A DNA stretch of 64,000 nt, taken from Moritella sp. Urea-trap-13 (GTDB lineage Bacteria > Pseudomonadota > Gammaproteobacteria > Enterobacterales > Moritellaceae). Of this stretch, positions 1-8,410 are shown piece after piece (the first letter of the stretch is position 1; the number at the start of each line of letters is the position of its first letter). The notes under the pieces were generated by a model that saw only the letters and a program-made list of their open reading frames with translations, did no database searches and was not told the DNA's origin. Position numbers and translations under genes: made by a program. The stretch lies in contig NZ_PJCA01000031.1 of NCBI RefSeq assembly GCF_002836355.1, positions 868,001 through 932,000 of the forward strand, written 5' to 3'.

Positions 1-430
1 GGGTACGCTGACTGCCATCATAATCACTCGGGATCACAGTACCACCGACAAAACCGTCTTCGGTTACTTCAGCCCAGGTTACATTCGCGGTCCAAATTGA
101 TTTCATACCCGAGCGGTCAACGCCGGAAATGAAAAATAGTTCATCATTTAAGGTACGCATCTGATCTTGAAATTCAGCATTAAAAATATCGCCATTTTGG
201 TTTTCAATAACAACGCGTACGCTATTGCCTAAGCTGGCTAGCTCTTGTTTGTAATTTAAGTAGTTTTGCACATACTCATGTTGCACTGGGATCATTTTCT
301 CAAATGACGCACTGGGCCTGACTAGACTGGCGTTATACCCCAAAAAAGCGGTCAGTAACACGATCACTGCAAATACGATATATTTAAAACCAAATAACTG
401 TTTTTCGATCCAAATAGTAAGCTTTTCCAT
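1..430 (-). CDS. RND superfamily exporter, MMPL type (N-terminal part, runs off window)
   Basis: The minus strand from 430 is open to the window edge, giving 143 codons. The product begins with a short cytoplasmic segment and one strong membrane helix (about residues 15-33), then a soluble periplasmic-looking region. This is the opening of MMPL/RND exporters that accompany DUF1329/DUF1302 and YCF48-type proteins in lipid or hydrophobic-compound transport loci. The ATG lies 1 base beyond the stop of the upstream YCF48-like gene, so the two are almost certainly co-transcribed and translationally coupled. The substrate cannot be read from this fragment. Family assignment rests on the N-terminal pattern and the neighbour. 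Confidence 0.6.
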   Translation of the reverse strand, partial: MEKLTIWIEKQLFGFKYIVFAVIVLLTAFLGYNASLVRPSASFEKMIPVQHEYVQNYLNYKQELASLGNSVRVVIENQNGDIFNAEFQDQMRTLNDELFFISGVDRSGMKSIWTANVTWAEVTEDGFVGGTVIPSDYDGSQRT

Positions 431-431
431 A

Positions 432-1637
432 TTACTTCAGACCTCCCTGTACGAGTTCATTTTGACTATTTTTTTGCCAACCACGTAATCCTGTCGTGAT
501 CACATCATCACCGATAATTTTGACTGAGGTGATATCAATACGTTGAGTTATTTTGGAGATATTATTGAAGGTATGACCGTTATAGACTAGCTTTAATCCA
601 CCAGCGCCAACGAGTAACAGCTCGGTGTTATTTAGCCAATCAGCTGAGAAAATATGGTTAGTCACCCCAGTATCTAGGTGCTGCCAAGTCTCGCCTTGGT
701 CTTGTGAAGCGAACATATTGCCGCGTAATCCGTAACTATAGAGTGACGAGCCATTAACATCGATACCAAACAGTGAACCCATGTAGTCAATTTCCAGAGC
801 ACGCCAGCTGTTACCTTGATCTGAGGTCGCCATGCCAAGGCCCGCTTCGCCGACCACATAGATATTATTATCCGCATCTGTCGTTAATGCATTAAGATGG
901 AAGCCTTCAGGATTAGGTACTTGATAGCCGATATATTGCCAATTATTACCACCATCGTTGGTTTCTAGCATTGCGCCATAAGCACCAATTACAAGGCCAT
1001 AATCGGGCGTGGTGAATAGCACATCAAAAAATGAAATTTCAATGCCCGCATTAACTGTTAAATCTTCAAGTTTATAAGTCGCATCATCGAGTTGCATCTC
1101 TAACTCATCAAGACGATCTTCATCAATACTGTCGTTATCAAGAGTACCATCGACTTCAGCACGTTCAAACTGAACCGTTAACGCCACGATTTGTTGTTCT
1201 AAGCTGGTTTTTAACAACCCCGTTAGCTGCAAACCATCAAAAATTTTAATCCAGTTACGACCGCCGTCCGTGGTTTTTAATATCACGCCTTGATGACCCA
1301 CCGCCCAAGCAACTTTATCATCAATAAAGTCCACAGCTGTGATTGTCGTTTGTACAGGTACGTTAGCCTGAAGCCAAGTTGAATCCGCATTATCACGCAC
1401 TAAAATACGTCCGTACTCTCCAACCATTATCTGACGCTGTTGGAAATTATCAATTTCTAAAAAAACGCTATTCTCAACAAGGCTATTCATTTCTGCCGCA
1501 ACCTGTAACACATTATTGCCGACATAACTGCTTGCTTTCTTTAACGTCTGTTCTTCACTGGCACTGTATACTGGTAAACTTAATACACATAACAGCGCAA
1601 GCGATTTTTTATCCATACTTGGCATTTGTATCACCAT
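432..1637 (-). CDS. YCF48/HCF136-like beta-propeller protein, secreted
   Basis: The 401-residue product has a signal peptide (about residues 8-26, cleavage near SASEE) and then repeated BNR/YCF48-type blades with Asp-box-like motifs such as TTDGGRNW, TNDGGNNW and SQDQGETW. It resembles the photosystem-II assembly factor HCF136 family, whose members in heterotrophic proteobacteria sit beside MMPL exporters and act as periplasmic accessory proteins of unknown function. A poorly conserved acidic insert (about 150-195) breaks the propeller. The first ATG is followed by GTG and two more ATGs within eight codons. An AAGGGA stretch lies just ahead of the first, but the signal peptide fits a start at 1616 best. 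Coupled to the downstream exporter with a 1-base gap. Confidence 0.75.
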   Translation of the reverse strand: MVIQMPSMDKKSLALLCVLSLPVYSASEEQTLKKASSYVGNNVLQVAAEMNSLVENSVFLEIDNFQQRQIMVGEYGRILVRDNADSTWLQANVPVQTTITAVDFIDDKVAWAVGHQGVILKTTDGGRNWIKIFDGLQLTGLLKTSLEQQIVALTVQFERAEVDGTLDNDSIDEDRLDELEMQLDDATYKLEDLTVNAGIEISFFDVLFTTPDYGLVIGAYGAMLETNDGGNNWQYIGYQVPNPEGFHLNALTTDADNNIYVVGEAGLGMATSDQGNSWRALEIDYMGSLFGIDVNGSSLYSYGLRGNMFASQDQGETWQHLDTGVTNHIFSADWLNNTELLLVGAGGLKLVYNGHTFNNISKITQRIDITSVKIIGDDVITTGLRGWQKNSQNELVQGGLK

Positions 1638-1768
1638 AATCCCTTAAGTTTACGAAGGTCTTCTCACTAAGACCTAAATGTTGTCATCAAATGGCAATCC
1701 ATTTTCCGCTTGATATAAGCAATATTACTCTTGGCATTAACAATGCTATTTTTGGTATTAACCACTAT

Positions 1769-2788
1769 TTATGAATGGCAATGTTCTCCTCGATAAACAC
1801 CGGGCGTCACGCCTTTCCAACGTTTAAATGCCCGAGAAAAATTAGCCACATTAGAAAAGCCCAACAGGTAGCTTATTTCCCCCAACGATAAACGGTTTTG
1901 ATTTAAATGTTGTTCAGCGGTTGTTTGGCGAATATTTTCAACTAGATCTTTATAACTGGTACCGGAATCATTGAGTTTTCGCTGTAAACTACGCTGACTA
2001 AAGTTCAATTTATCGGCGACAAAGTCAATATTTGGTACACCGGTCGCCATCAAAGAGACAACTTCAGAACGTACTTGGCTGACAACATTATTACAATCAA
2101 GGCCAGCAAGATAATCATCAACCGCTTTATCACTGAAAGAAATAAGATCTGGCGCAAAATTGGGCAGCCGTTTTGCTAGCAGATTACGATCCATCACTAA
2201 CATAGATTTACTTGAGTTAAACTCAACGCTGCAGCCTGTATGAGTTTCAAATTGCTCGACACACCGAGCATTGGCAGTGGTATATATCTTGACTGGGGAA
2301 AAACCAGGATTAGACAGGTCGCGACAAATTTTGATGATGGAAAGTAACATGGTTAATTCAAGTGTATCGCCAATGCGATTAATGCAGTCTTCGGTCTCAT
2401 TTAAGTTTAACTGCAGATAACAATGCGTTTCGTCTTGCGTTAAATGAATACGACAGGTACTACTCAATACACGGTCATAATGCACTAACCGGGTAAATGC
2501 GTCTTGTAATGATGATGAGGCTTGCAGTGCACAACCTAATGCATGAAATGTTGTCGCAACAATGCATTGACTCACTTTAATCGGTAAAAGTGGATCATCC
2601 GTCAGTGTTACTGATTGTTCGAAGAGTTTATTACACAGGTGCACGGGAACGCGACTGCCTACATTCGTTATTTCATCAATGCTTACATCTGATTTTGATA
2701 GCAGCTCGAAAGGTTCTATTCCTTTCCATAATAGCGCTTTATATAAGGCAACTAACCAGCCTCCAATAACATCTCCTTGAACATTCAT
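1769..2788 (-). CDS. AraC family transcriptional regulator (OruR/ArgR-like)
   Basis: The C-terminus carries a complete AraC/XylS double helix-turn-helix: SQRSLQRKLNDSG, then LGEISYLLGFSNVANFSRAF and the closing WKGVTPGVYR. The N-terminal 200 residues match the arabinose-binding-like sensor domain of the OruR/MmoR group, which often controls lipid, steroid or amino-acid degradation operons. I chose the ATG at 2788, which has AAAGGAG eight bases upstream; an in-frame GTG nine bases earlier overlaps that Shine-Dalgarno. It reads toward the YCF48/MMPL genes with a 131-base gap, so control of that locus is plausible. The ligand is unknown. Confidence 0.85.
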   Translation of the reverse strand: MNVQGDVIGGWLVALYKALLWKGIEPFELLSKSDVSIDEITNVGSRVPVHLCNKLFEQSVTLTDDPLLPIKVSQCIVATTFHALGCALQASSSLQDAFTRLVHYDRVLSSTCRIHLTQDETHCYLQLNLNETEDCINRIGDTLELTMLLSIIKICRDLSNPGFSPVKIYTTANARCVEQFETHTGCSVEFNSSKSMLVMDRNLLAKRLPNFAPDLISFSDKAVDDYLAGLDCNNVVSQVRSEVVSLMATGVPNIDFVADKLNFSQRSLQRKLNDSGTSYKDLVENIRQTTAEQHLNQNRLSLGEISYLLGFSNVANFSRAFKRWKGVTPGVYRGEHCHS

Positions 2789-2951
2789 TATCAGCACTCC
2801 TTTGCTCGTATTACTCGTTGCTTCATTACATCATAGCTGAAAAGACAATATCTATCTCAATTCAACCAGAAGACATACAACGAATATTTCACATAGGCAA
2901 CATTTGCGCAACAACATTAGTGCAAAAATAGGAGCTTAGTATCATAATAAT

Positions 2952-2963
2952 TCAAACGTTTGA
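2952..2963. promoter_or_regulatory. 12-bp palindrome TCAAACGTTTGA, possible operator
   Basis: A perfect palindrome with a central CG (AAACGTTT core) lies in the 240-base gap upstream of the AraC-type gene. The shape fits LacI/PurR-family half-sites, but the flanks do not extend the PurR consensus. It could be chance in A/T-rich DNA. Confidence 0.25.
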
Positions 2964-3037
2964 TTAAATTATTATAAAGGTATTAGATTAAACATAGATT
3001 TAATACCTATGTTTGTATAATCGGCGTAGCTAATTAA

Positions 3038-4414
3038 CTACAAAATTTCACTAAAAACATCCGCAGCTTCAATATCAAGGATACCAGAACGGTTAACTGT
3101 TATTTTATGGCGTTGATAAACGACTTTAGCACTGTCATCCTTTAGACCGACAACCACATTAACTTGGTAGCGCCTTTCAATCGATTCTTTAGTTATCTTA
3201 CTTTCATTTTCTGCATATACAGCACCAGTACCACGCTCTAAATACCGAATCAGCGGTCTAACACTAAAATAAACCTGTTCTTGAATACGGTCATAACCTG
3301 GTTGAAAGCCTTTACTACTGACCTTGGTATCTAACCGATAATGCAAGAGTATTGACTCTTGCTTGTTCTGCGGTCGACGGCGATATAAAACGTCACGTAC
3401 TACTTTTGGTAACTTAGTTTGTTTTATATAGTCTAGCCAGATACGTTGCTTACAAATGATTTGTTTATTTGATGTATCAATCAGCTGTCTTGACCATTTT
3501 GGTCGCCCTTTACGGATCCAACGCCATAAGGTGTTATTAAATTCATCTTTAAAGATCTCCCTGAAACCGTAAATAACCGACAATACCGCAATCAAAGCAT
3601 ACGTCAGTCCTTTTAATTCACCTTGAGCAAAAAAGATAAGACTTAATACAATCACCATCACTAACGATGTCGCGGTGCCTTTCACTATCTTTTTCTGATG
3701 AGCCCCGAGCGCTTGAGTTTCTTCTTTAAAGATCACGCCATGTTCGATCAAACGACGTAACAAGCGCATTTTATTGGCTATACGATTCGGATCTAACAAG
3801 GTATTCGCGGAGTTATAACCATTTTCGAAGCGATACTTAGCTTCGCCTCGACAAAAGCCAATAATTTCCGCACGTTCATCAAGAAACTCATTACTCTTTT
3901 TACGTTTGGACAATGCCTTATAGCAGCATTGCTCACTGAACCATGAAAGGTAATTATCAACATTATTAAAATAAGCTTTTAATTTTTCATCTTTTGGGGC
4001 ATTACGACGAAACTTCTTAATAATCGACTTAGCGACCTCATTAAGTTCAATTAACGCAGCATAAAACAATTGCGGATCAATTTGATCTTCAATATTTCGG
4101 ATATCTTTTTCGAAAGCTTTAGCAAATTGGTAAGCAAAGAGGTTTAAGTTAACGCGATATTCGTCTGGAGAACGTTTCATTCGACTAGCAAAACGGCTTT
4201 GCACTAACGGCAGGTGTAAACCCTCAGAATAATACGCACGCTTACCTTGAATGCCACGGTAAAAATAATCATCTTCTGTTAATGTTCGAGGATTAATACC
4301 CATCTCGTTAGGTAATAAAAAATACACGTCCACACGACGATAATCACCCTGTGGAATAAGGTGGTTAAGTTTAAATGATAATTTATCTTCTTGCTTTAAA
4401 ACAATCTTAGCCAC
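3038..4414 (-). CDS. hypothetical protein with two central membrane segments
   Basis: I do not recognise this 458-residue family. The N-terminal ~245 residues are soluble and rich in charged and aromatic residues. Two adjacent hydrophobic helices follow (about 248-264 and 270-284), joined by a short loop, and a basic soluble C-terminal half contains many Arg/Lys. Both soluble parts should therefore face the same side, probably the cytoplasm. The start is GTG, with AAAGGA about 10 bases upstream. No cysteine cluster, P-loop or catalytic signature was seen. It stands alone between the AraC gene and bioD with gaps on both sides, so it is probably its own transcript. Confidence 0.7.
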   Translation of the reverse strand: MAKIVLKQEDKLSFKLNHLIPQGDYRRVDVYFLLPNEMGINPRTLTEDDYFYRGIQGKRAYYSEGLHLPLVQSRFASRMKRSPDEYRVNLNLFAYQFAKAFEKDIRNIEDQIDPQLFYAALIELNEVAKSIIKKFRRNAPKDEKLKAYFNNVDNYLSWFSEQCCYKALSKRKKSNEFLDERAEIIGFCRGEAKYRFENGYNSANTLLDPNRIANKMRLLRRLIEHGVIFKEETQALGAHQKKIVKGTATSLVMVIVLSLIFFAQGELKGLTYALIAVLSVIYGFREIFKDEFNNTLWRWIRKGRPKWSRQLIDTSNKQIICKQRIWLDYIKQTKLPKVVRDVLYRRRPQNKQESILLHYRLDTKVSSKGFQPGYDRIQEQVYFSVRPLIRYLERGTGAVYAENESKITKESIERRYQVNVVVGLKDDSAKVVYQRHKITVNRSGILDIEAADVFSEIL

Positions 4415-4534
4415 GCCTTGTTTGTCCTTTCGTTATTACACTTACTCTCACCTCTTAGTCATAAATACCTACTAGTGATTATAGAGCATGTATTTGCGTA
4501 CCAAGGGGCATTTTATGGCTAAGTATATTATCCT

Positions 4535-5254
4535 TTACAACGACAAATAAGAAGTTAAATCCAAATAGTCAGCTGAATTTTCATTTTTATCTTCGATTGA
4601 TGAAAAATAAGGCATTTCACCCATCAATGGTGCTGATAATTCCATGCTTAAGGTGGCAATCATGCCATCATAATTAGCAATATCAGTGGTGGGACTGTTC
4701 GCGATCCAACCTACAAGGTTCGCGCCAGAATGAGCTATGGCTTGTGCTGATAATATCGCATGATTTAAACAACCTAACTTAACCCCTACTACAAGAATAA
4801 CATCTAACTTATTTTCAGCTACCCAAGATGAAAATAAGTTACTGTTATCAGCATTGTTTTTATTCATACTAATCGGTAGATGCCAACCACCAGCACCTTC
4901 GATCACGGCAAAATCAATATCATCAGGCAGTTGAGCGAGGGAATCGTCCACTAACGCCAAATCAATAGACTCGCCATTATTGTGCGCAGCTATATGCGGG
5001 GCGATTGGCGCTTGATAAGCAATGGGGTTAACAATTTTATAATCTAATTTATACGACGCATGCTGTTGTAATAATACCGCATCTTCATTACGTAAACCCC
5101 CTGGTGTTAATTCACAACCTGCTGAAATAGGCTTCAAACCTACCGTTTTAAGGCCTAATTTGTTAGCGTAATCAAGTACCGCACAGCTAACCACAGTTTT
5201 ACCCACATCGGTATCTGTGCCGGTAATAAATACTTTTTTACAATTTATTGTCAT
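4535..5254 (-). CDS. bioD: ATP-dependent dethiobiotin synthetase BioD
   Basis: BioD closes the ureido ring of dethiobiotin from 7,8-diaminopelargonate, CO2 and ATP. The P-loop GTDTDVGKT is at residues 12-20, the substrate-lysine region LKPISAGC follows near 40, and EGAGG (the second ATP/Mg motif) is near 119. Length (239 residues) is normal. The ATG has AAGG six bases upstream. It is the last gene of the bioB-bioF-bioC-bioD set, with a gap of about 80 bases after bioC. That gap holds three imperfect repeats of a CTTAA-containing unit but no evident promoter. Confidence 0.97.
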   Translation of the reverse strand: MTINCKKVFITGTDTDVGKTVVSCAVLDYANKLGLKTVGLKPISAGCELTPGGLRNEDAVLLQQHASYKLDYKIVNPIAYQAPIAPHIAAHNNGESIDLALVDDSLAQLPDDIDFAVIEGAGGWHLPISMNKNNADNSNLFSSWVAENKLDVILVVGVKLGCLNHAILSAQAIAHSGANLVGWIANSPTTDIANYDGMIATLSMELSAPLMGEMPYFSSIEDKNENSADYLDLTSYLSL

Positions 5255-5333
5255 CGGTGACCTTAGTTTCTATTGTCTTAAATGTCGTCTTAAGTCTTCA
5301 TCTCATCTTAAAATATCGTCTTAAATGTGCTGG

Positions 5334-6131
5334 TTAGCACTTGCGCAATAAGCAGTAAGCGAGTTTGTAGCTAAGCGGTAATAAGCCTTGATTATCACGT
5401 AACATTTCGTAGTTGGCTTTAAATGCCCTTAGCTCACCTTGCGTTGTCGGTTTAGCGTCTTTGTCATGGACATGATTAGCACCAATTCCCTTCAGGCTTT
5501 GCATTACCTCTTTCACGCTTGAGTAGTACATGGTTTGGATTTCAACTTGAAATATTTCAACGCTTAAACCAGATTTTAATAACGCGGTTTTAATTTCACC
5601 TTCAGACAAAAAACGATTTACATGGCGATGCTCATTGACCGTCGACCATGACTGCGTTAACTCATCAAGGCTACCAGCTACCAGCGTGCTAAAAAGCATC
5701 AAGCCACCTTGATTTAAACACCGTGAGGCTTCAATCAAGGGCGTCGCTAAGTCATCGCACCATTGCAATGCTAAATTTGAGACACACAAGTCGACACAGC
5801 TCGACAGTAAAGGTAATGCCTCGGCATCAGCGTTCAACCAATAAATAGGTGGCGTTAATTTATCTTGTTGCTCGCGCTGCTGCTTGGCGTGAGTAAGCAT
5901 ACCAAAGGATAAATCAACCGCGATTAACTGCTTACTACAGTTCGCCAATACCGGTAATAATGCCCCGCTACCACAACCCAGATCAACAGTGGTGTTATAT
6001 CGTTCCGCGTTGCCTTTATTGGGTAGGGTCTGTAAAAGTCGATCACAGGACAAGCGCTGTAATATCGCATGTTGATCATAACTGGCAGCGGCTTTACCAA
6101 AACAACGGGCGACCGCATTTTTATCAATCAT
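5334..6131 (-). CDS. bioC: malonyl-ACP O-methyltransferase BioC
   Basis: BioC methylates the malonyl carboxyl group, so that a masked primer can enter fatty-acid synthesis to make pimeloyl-ACP methyl ester. The class I SAM motif DLGCGSG is at residues 50-56, followed by the acidic post-motif VDLSFGML and the LALQWCDD segment typical of BioC. Length is 265 residues. The start overlaps the end of bioF by 8 bases, a sign of coupling. No bioH was seen in the window, so the esterase that releases pimeloyl-ACP must be encoded elsewhere. Confidence 0.95.
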   Translation of the reverse strand: MIDKNAVARCFGKAAASYDQHAILQRLSCDRLLQTLPNKGNAERYNTTVDLGCGSGALLPVLANCSKQLIAVDLSFGMLTHAKQQREQQDKLTPPIYWLNADAEALPLLSSCVDLCVSNLALQWCDDLATPLIEASRCLNQGGLMLFSTLVAGSLDELTQSWSTVNEHRHVNRFLSEGEIKTALLKSGLSVEIFQVEIQTMYYSSVKEVMQSLKGIGANHVHDKDAKPTTQGELRAFKANYEMLRDNQGLLPLSYKLAYCLLRKC

Positions 6132-7251
6132 GCAACGCCTCCTGTAAACGAGTCAGTAATAAATCAATGTCTTCAATACTATGATTCGCAGATAAGGTAA
6201 TCCGTAATCGTGAGGTACCTGGTGGCACAGTCGGCGGTCTTATCGCTTTTACTAATAGCCCTTGACTAGCAAGCTGTTGACTTATTTTCATCGCCTTACC
6301 GGCATCACCAATAAGCAAAGGTTGAATAGCCGTATCAGATGGCATCAAGGTAATATTGCGTAAAGAACACTGTTGTTTGAAATAACAAATAAGCTGGTTT
6401 AAATGTGTTACCCGCCATGTCTCAGTCAGCATGATCGTTAACGCTTTATCTATACACAACGCCATCGCAGCAGGCATTGCCGTCGAATAAATATAAGGCT
6501 TAGAAAAGTTAACTAAATAGTCGATAACATCTTTCGACGCCGCGACAAACGCCCCTGACACACCAACGGCTTTACCAAATGTCGCCATGTACAAATCAAC
6601 ATCATGAGCTAATAAACCGTGTTGGTTAAGACTATTTTGGCCCTGTGGTAATACCCCGAAACCATGGGCATCATCGACTAATAACCAACTGTCATGGGCT
6701 TTACATTGTTGACTAATTTCCTGTAAATCGGCCATATCACCATCCATACTAAACACACCTTCGGTAACAACCAGTGAATTAGCATGTGTGGCGCGATATT
6801 GCTCTAGGGTCTGAGCAAGATGAACACTGTCATTATGCTTAAAGCGTTTCATCGTCGCAGGTGAATACATCCCCGCCTCAATGAGTGAGGCATGGTTAAG
6901 CTTATCCTGTACCAGTAAATCATTTTTATTCAGCAAGACTTTAATTAGGGCTTGGTTAGCACTGTAACCCGAGTTAAATAATAAACTTGATTCATAGCCG
7001 GTTATTTCAGCTAACTTTTCTTCGAGTACCGCATGCGCATGGGTATAGCCTGTAACAAGAAATGAGCCACCACTGCCAACACCATACTCAGTTGCACCAC
7101 GTTGCCATGCTGCAATTAATTCAGGGTGTGTTGAAAGGCCCAGATAATCATTGGCAGAAAAATTAATGGCGCCATGATTGATTGCTCGCGTGCGTAACAA
7201 CGACTCAGATTCTTGCTGCCGTAATGCTTGGCTAATGAATTCAAACGCCAT
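6124..7251 (-). CDS. bioF: 8-amino-7-oxononanoate synthase BioF
   Basis: A PLP enzyme of the alpha-oxoamine synthase family that condenses pimeloyl-ACP (or pimeloyl-CoA) with L-alanine. Visible signatures are FSANDYLGLS (31-40), GSGGSFLVTG (59-68), the cofactor aspartate/histidine in LVDDAHGFG (191-199), and the Schiff-base lysine in ATFGKAVG (Lys227). Length 375 is standard. The stop overlaps bioC, and the start codon shares its position with the stop of bioB, so bioB, bioF and bioC form a tightly packed unit. Confidence 0.97.
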   Translation of the reverse strand: MAFEFISQALRQQESESLLRTRAINHGAINFSANDYLGLSTHPELIAAWQRGATEYGVGSGGSFLVTGYTHAHAVLEEKLAEITGYESSLLFNSGYSANQALIKVLLNKNDLLVQDKLNHASLIEAGMYSPATMKRFKHNDSVHLAQTLEQYRATHANSLVVTEGVFSMDGDMADLQEISQQCKAHDSWLLVDDAHGFGVLPQGQNSLNQHGLLAHDVDLYMATFGKAVGVSGAFVAASKDVIDYLVNFSKPYIYSTAMPAAMALCIDKALTIMLTETWRVTHLNQLICYFKQQCSLRNITLMPSDTAIQPLLIGDAGKAMKISQQLASQGLLVKAIRPPTVPPGTSRLRITLSANHSIEDIDLLLTRLQEALHD

Positions 7252-8318
7252 TAAAGTGCCGCGCTCTTCTCACCAACAGCACTCGCGTCGTAAAACAGCG
7301 ACGGCGATGCTTGCTCGGCAATTTCATCAAGCAATTGTGCAGATTGCGCTTCATCACTCGCTTCACGAATACGTGCAGGGTGTAGGCCTAACTTTTTAAA
7401 TAAACGTTTATCACTGTCTTCATCTGGATTATCTGTGGTTAGCAACTTACAACCGTAGAAAATCGAGTTAGCACCCGCCATGAAACACAGCGCTTGCGTT
7501 TGTTCACTCATCGCCTCACGACCCGCCGATAAACGTACATACGATTTAGGCATGATGATCCGTGCTACAGCAATGGTGCGGACAAACTCGAATGCATCTA
7601 AATCAGGCGCATCTTCAAGTGGTGTACCGGCCACTTTAACCAACATATTAATCGGTACACTTTCAGGATGATGCGGTAAGTTCGCCAGTGACTTAAGCAG
7701 ACCAAAACGGTCCTGTTGTTGCTCACCCATACCAACGATACCGCCAGAGCAGACTTTCATACCAGCTTCACGCACGTGACTTAAGGTATCTAAACGGTCT
7801 TGATAAGTACGTGTCGTAATAATCTGTTCGTAATACTCTTCAGACGTATCTAAGTTATGGTTATAATAATCTAAACCCGCTTCAGACAATGACTGCGCTT
7901 GGTCGGGTGCTAACATACCTAACGTCATACACGTTTCCAGACCCATGGCTTTAACACCTTTAACCATATCGATTAAATACGGCATATCGCGTTTATGCGG
8001 GTTTTTCCACGCTGCGCCCATACAAAAACGACTCGCGCCATTTTCTTTTGCTTCAGCTGCACGTGTGAGTACTGTTTCAACTTGCATCAAACGTTCTTTT
8101 TCAATACCCGTGGTATAACGCGCGCTCTGCGGGCAGTACTTGCAATCTTCCGGACAAGCGCCGGTTTTGATTGATAGCAGTGTACTAATCTGCACACTGT
8201 TTGGATCAAAATGTTGACGGTGTGCCGTTTGAGCCTGAAACATCAAATCATTAAACGGTTGGTTAAAAAGTGCTTCAATCTCATCAATATGCCAATCATG
8301 GCGAACACGGTTAGTCAT
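7251..8318 (-). CDS. bioB: biotin synthase BioB (radical SAM)
   Basis: BioB inserts sulfur into dethiobiotin. The radical-SAM CxxxCxxC motif is ACPEDCKYC (Cys55, 59, 62). The [2Fe-2S] ligands are Cys99, Cys130, Cys190 and Arg262 (VRLSAGRE), matching the E. coli set with a two-residue offset. Length is 355. The ATG has AAAGGA six bases upstream. As first gene of the minus-strand bio operon it is transcribed away from bioA, with the shared regulatory region in the 90 bases between them. Confidence 0.98.
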   Translation of the reverse strand: MTNRVRHDWHIDEIEALFNQPFNDLMFQAQTAHRQHFDPNSVQISTLLSIKTGACPEDCKYCPQSARYTTGIEKERLMQVETVLTRAAEAKENGASRFCMGAAWKNPHKRDMPYLIDMVKGVKAMGLETCMTLGMLAPDQAQSLSEAGLDYYNHNLDTSEEYYEQIITTRTYQDRLDTLSHVREAGMKVCSGGIVGMGEQQQDRFGLLKSLANLPHHPESVPINMLVKVAGTPLEDAPDLDAFEFVRTIAVARIIMPKSYVRLSAGREAMSEQTQALCFMAGANSIFYGCKLLTTDNPDEDSDKRLFKKLGLHPARIREASDEAQSAQLLDEIAEQASPSLFYDASAVGEKSAAL

Positions 8319-8356
8319 CTAAAATCCTTTATTTGAATTTGTGCGTAAACTCGATT

Positions 8357-8384
8357 AGTCTATCCAGCATAGCCGCAAGGTCAA
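8357..8384 (-). promoter_or_regulatory. putative bioB promoter
   Basis: On the minus strand TTGACC (8384-8379) and TAGACT (8362-8357) are separated by 16 bases, a plausible sigma-70 pair reading toward bioB. The -35 hexamer lies inside the left half of the predicted BirA operator, so bound BirA would block this promoter. Inference from sequence only. Confidence 0.5.
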
Positions 8385-8410
8385 CCAAATGCTAAAACCA
8401 AGGTTTACAA
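8378..8410. promoter_or_regulatory. putative BirA operator of the bio divergon
   Basis: Half-sites AGGTCAACC (8378-8386) and GGTTTACAA (8402-8410) face each other across 15 bases. The known BirA site is TTGTAAACC and GGTTTACAA separated by about 14-16 bases. The right half is a perfect match, the left half matches 6 of 9. Its place between divergent bioA and bioB is the same as in enterobacteria. The right half ends on the first base of the preferred bioA ATG. Confidence 0.75.

Noticed and set aside
2952-2963. TCAAACGTTTGA as a PurR operator
   Set aside because: Core fits, but the outer ACGC/GCGT bases of the PurR consensus are missing and the gene downstream is not purine-related.
8389-8391. 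ATG at 8389 as bioA start
   Set aside because: Lies in the spacer of the predicted BirA operator, lacks a ribosome site, and adds residues not typical of BioA.
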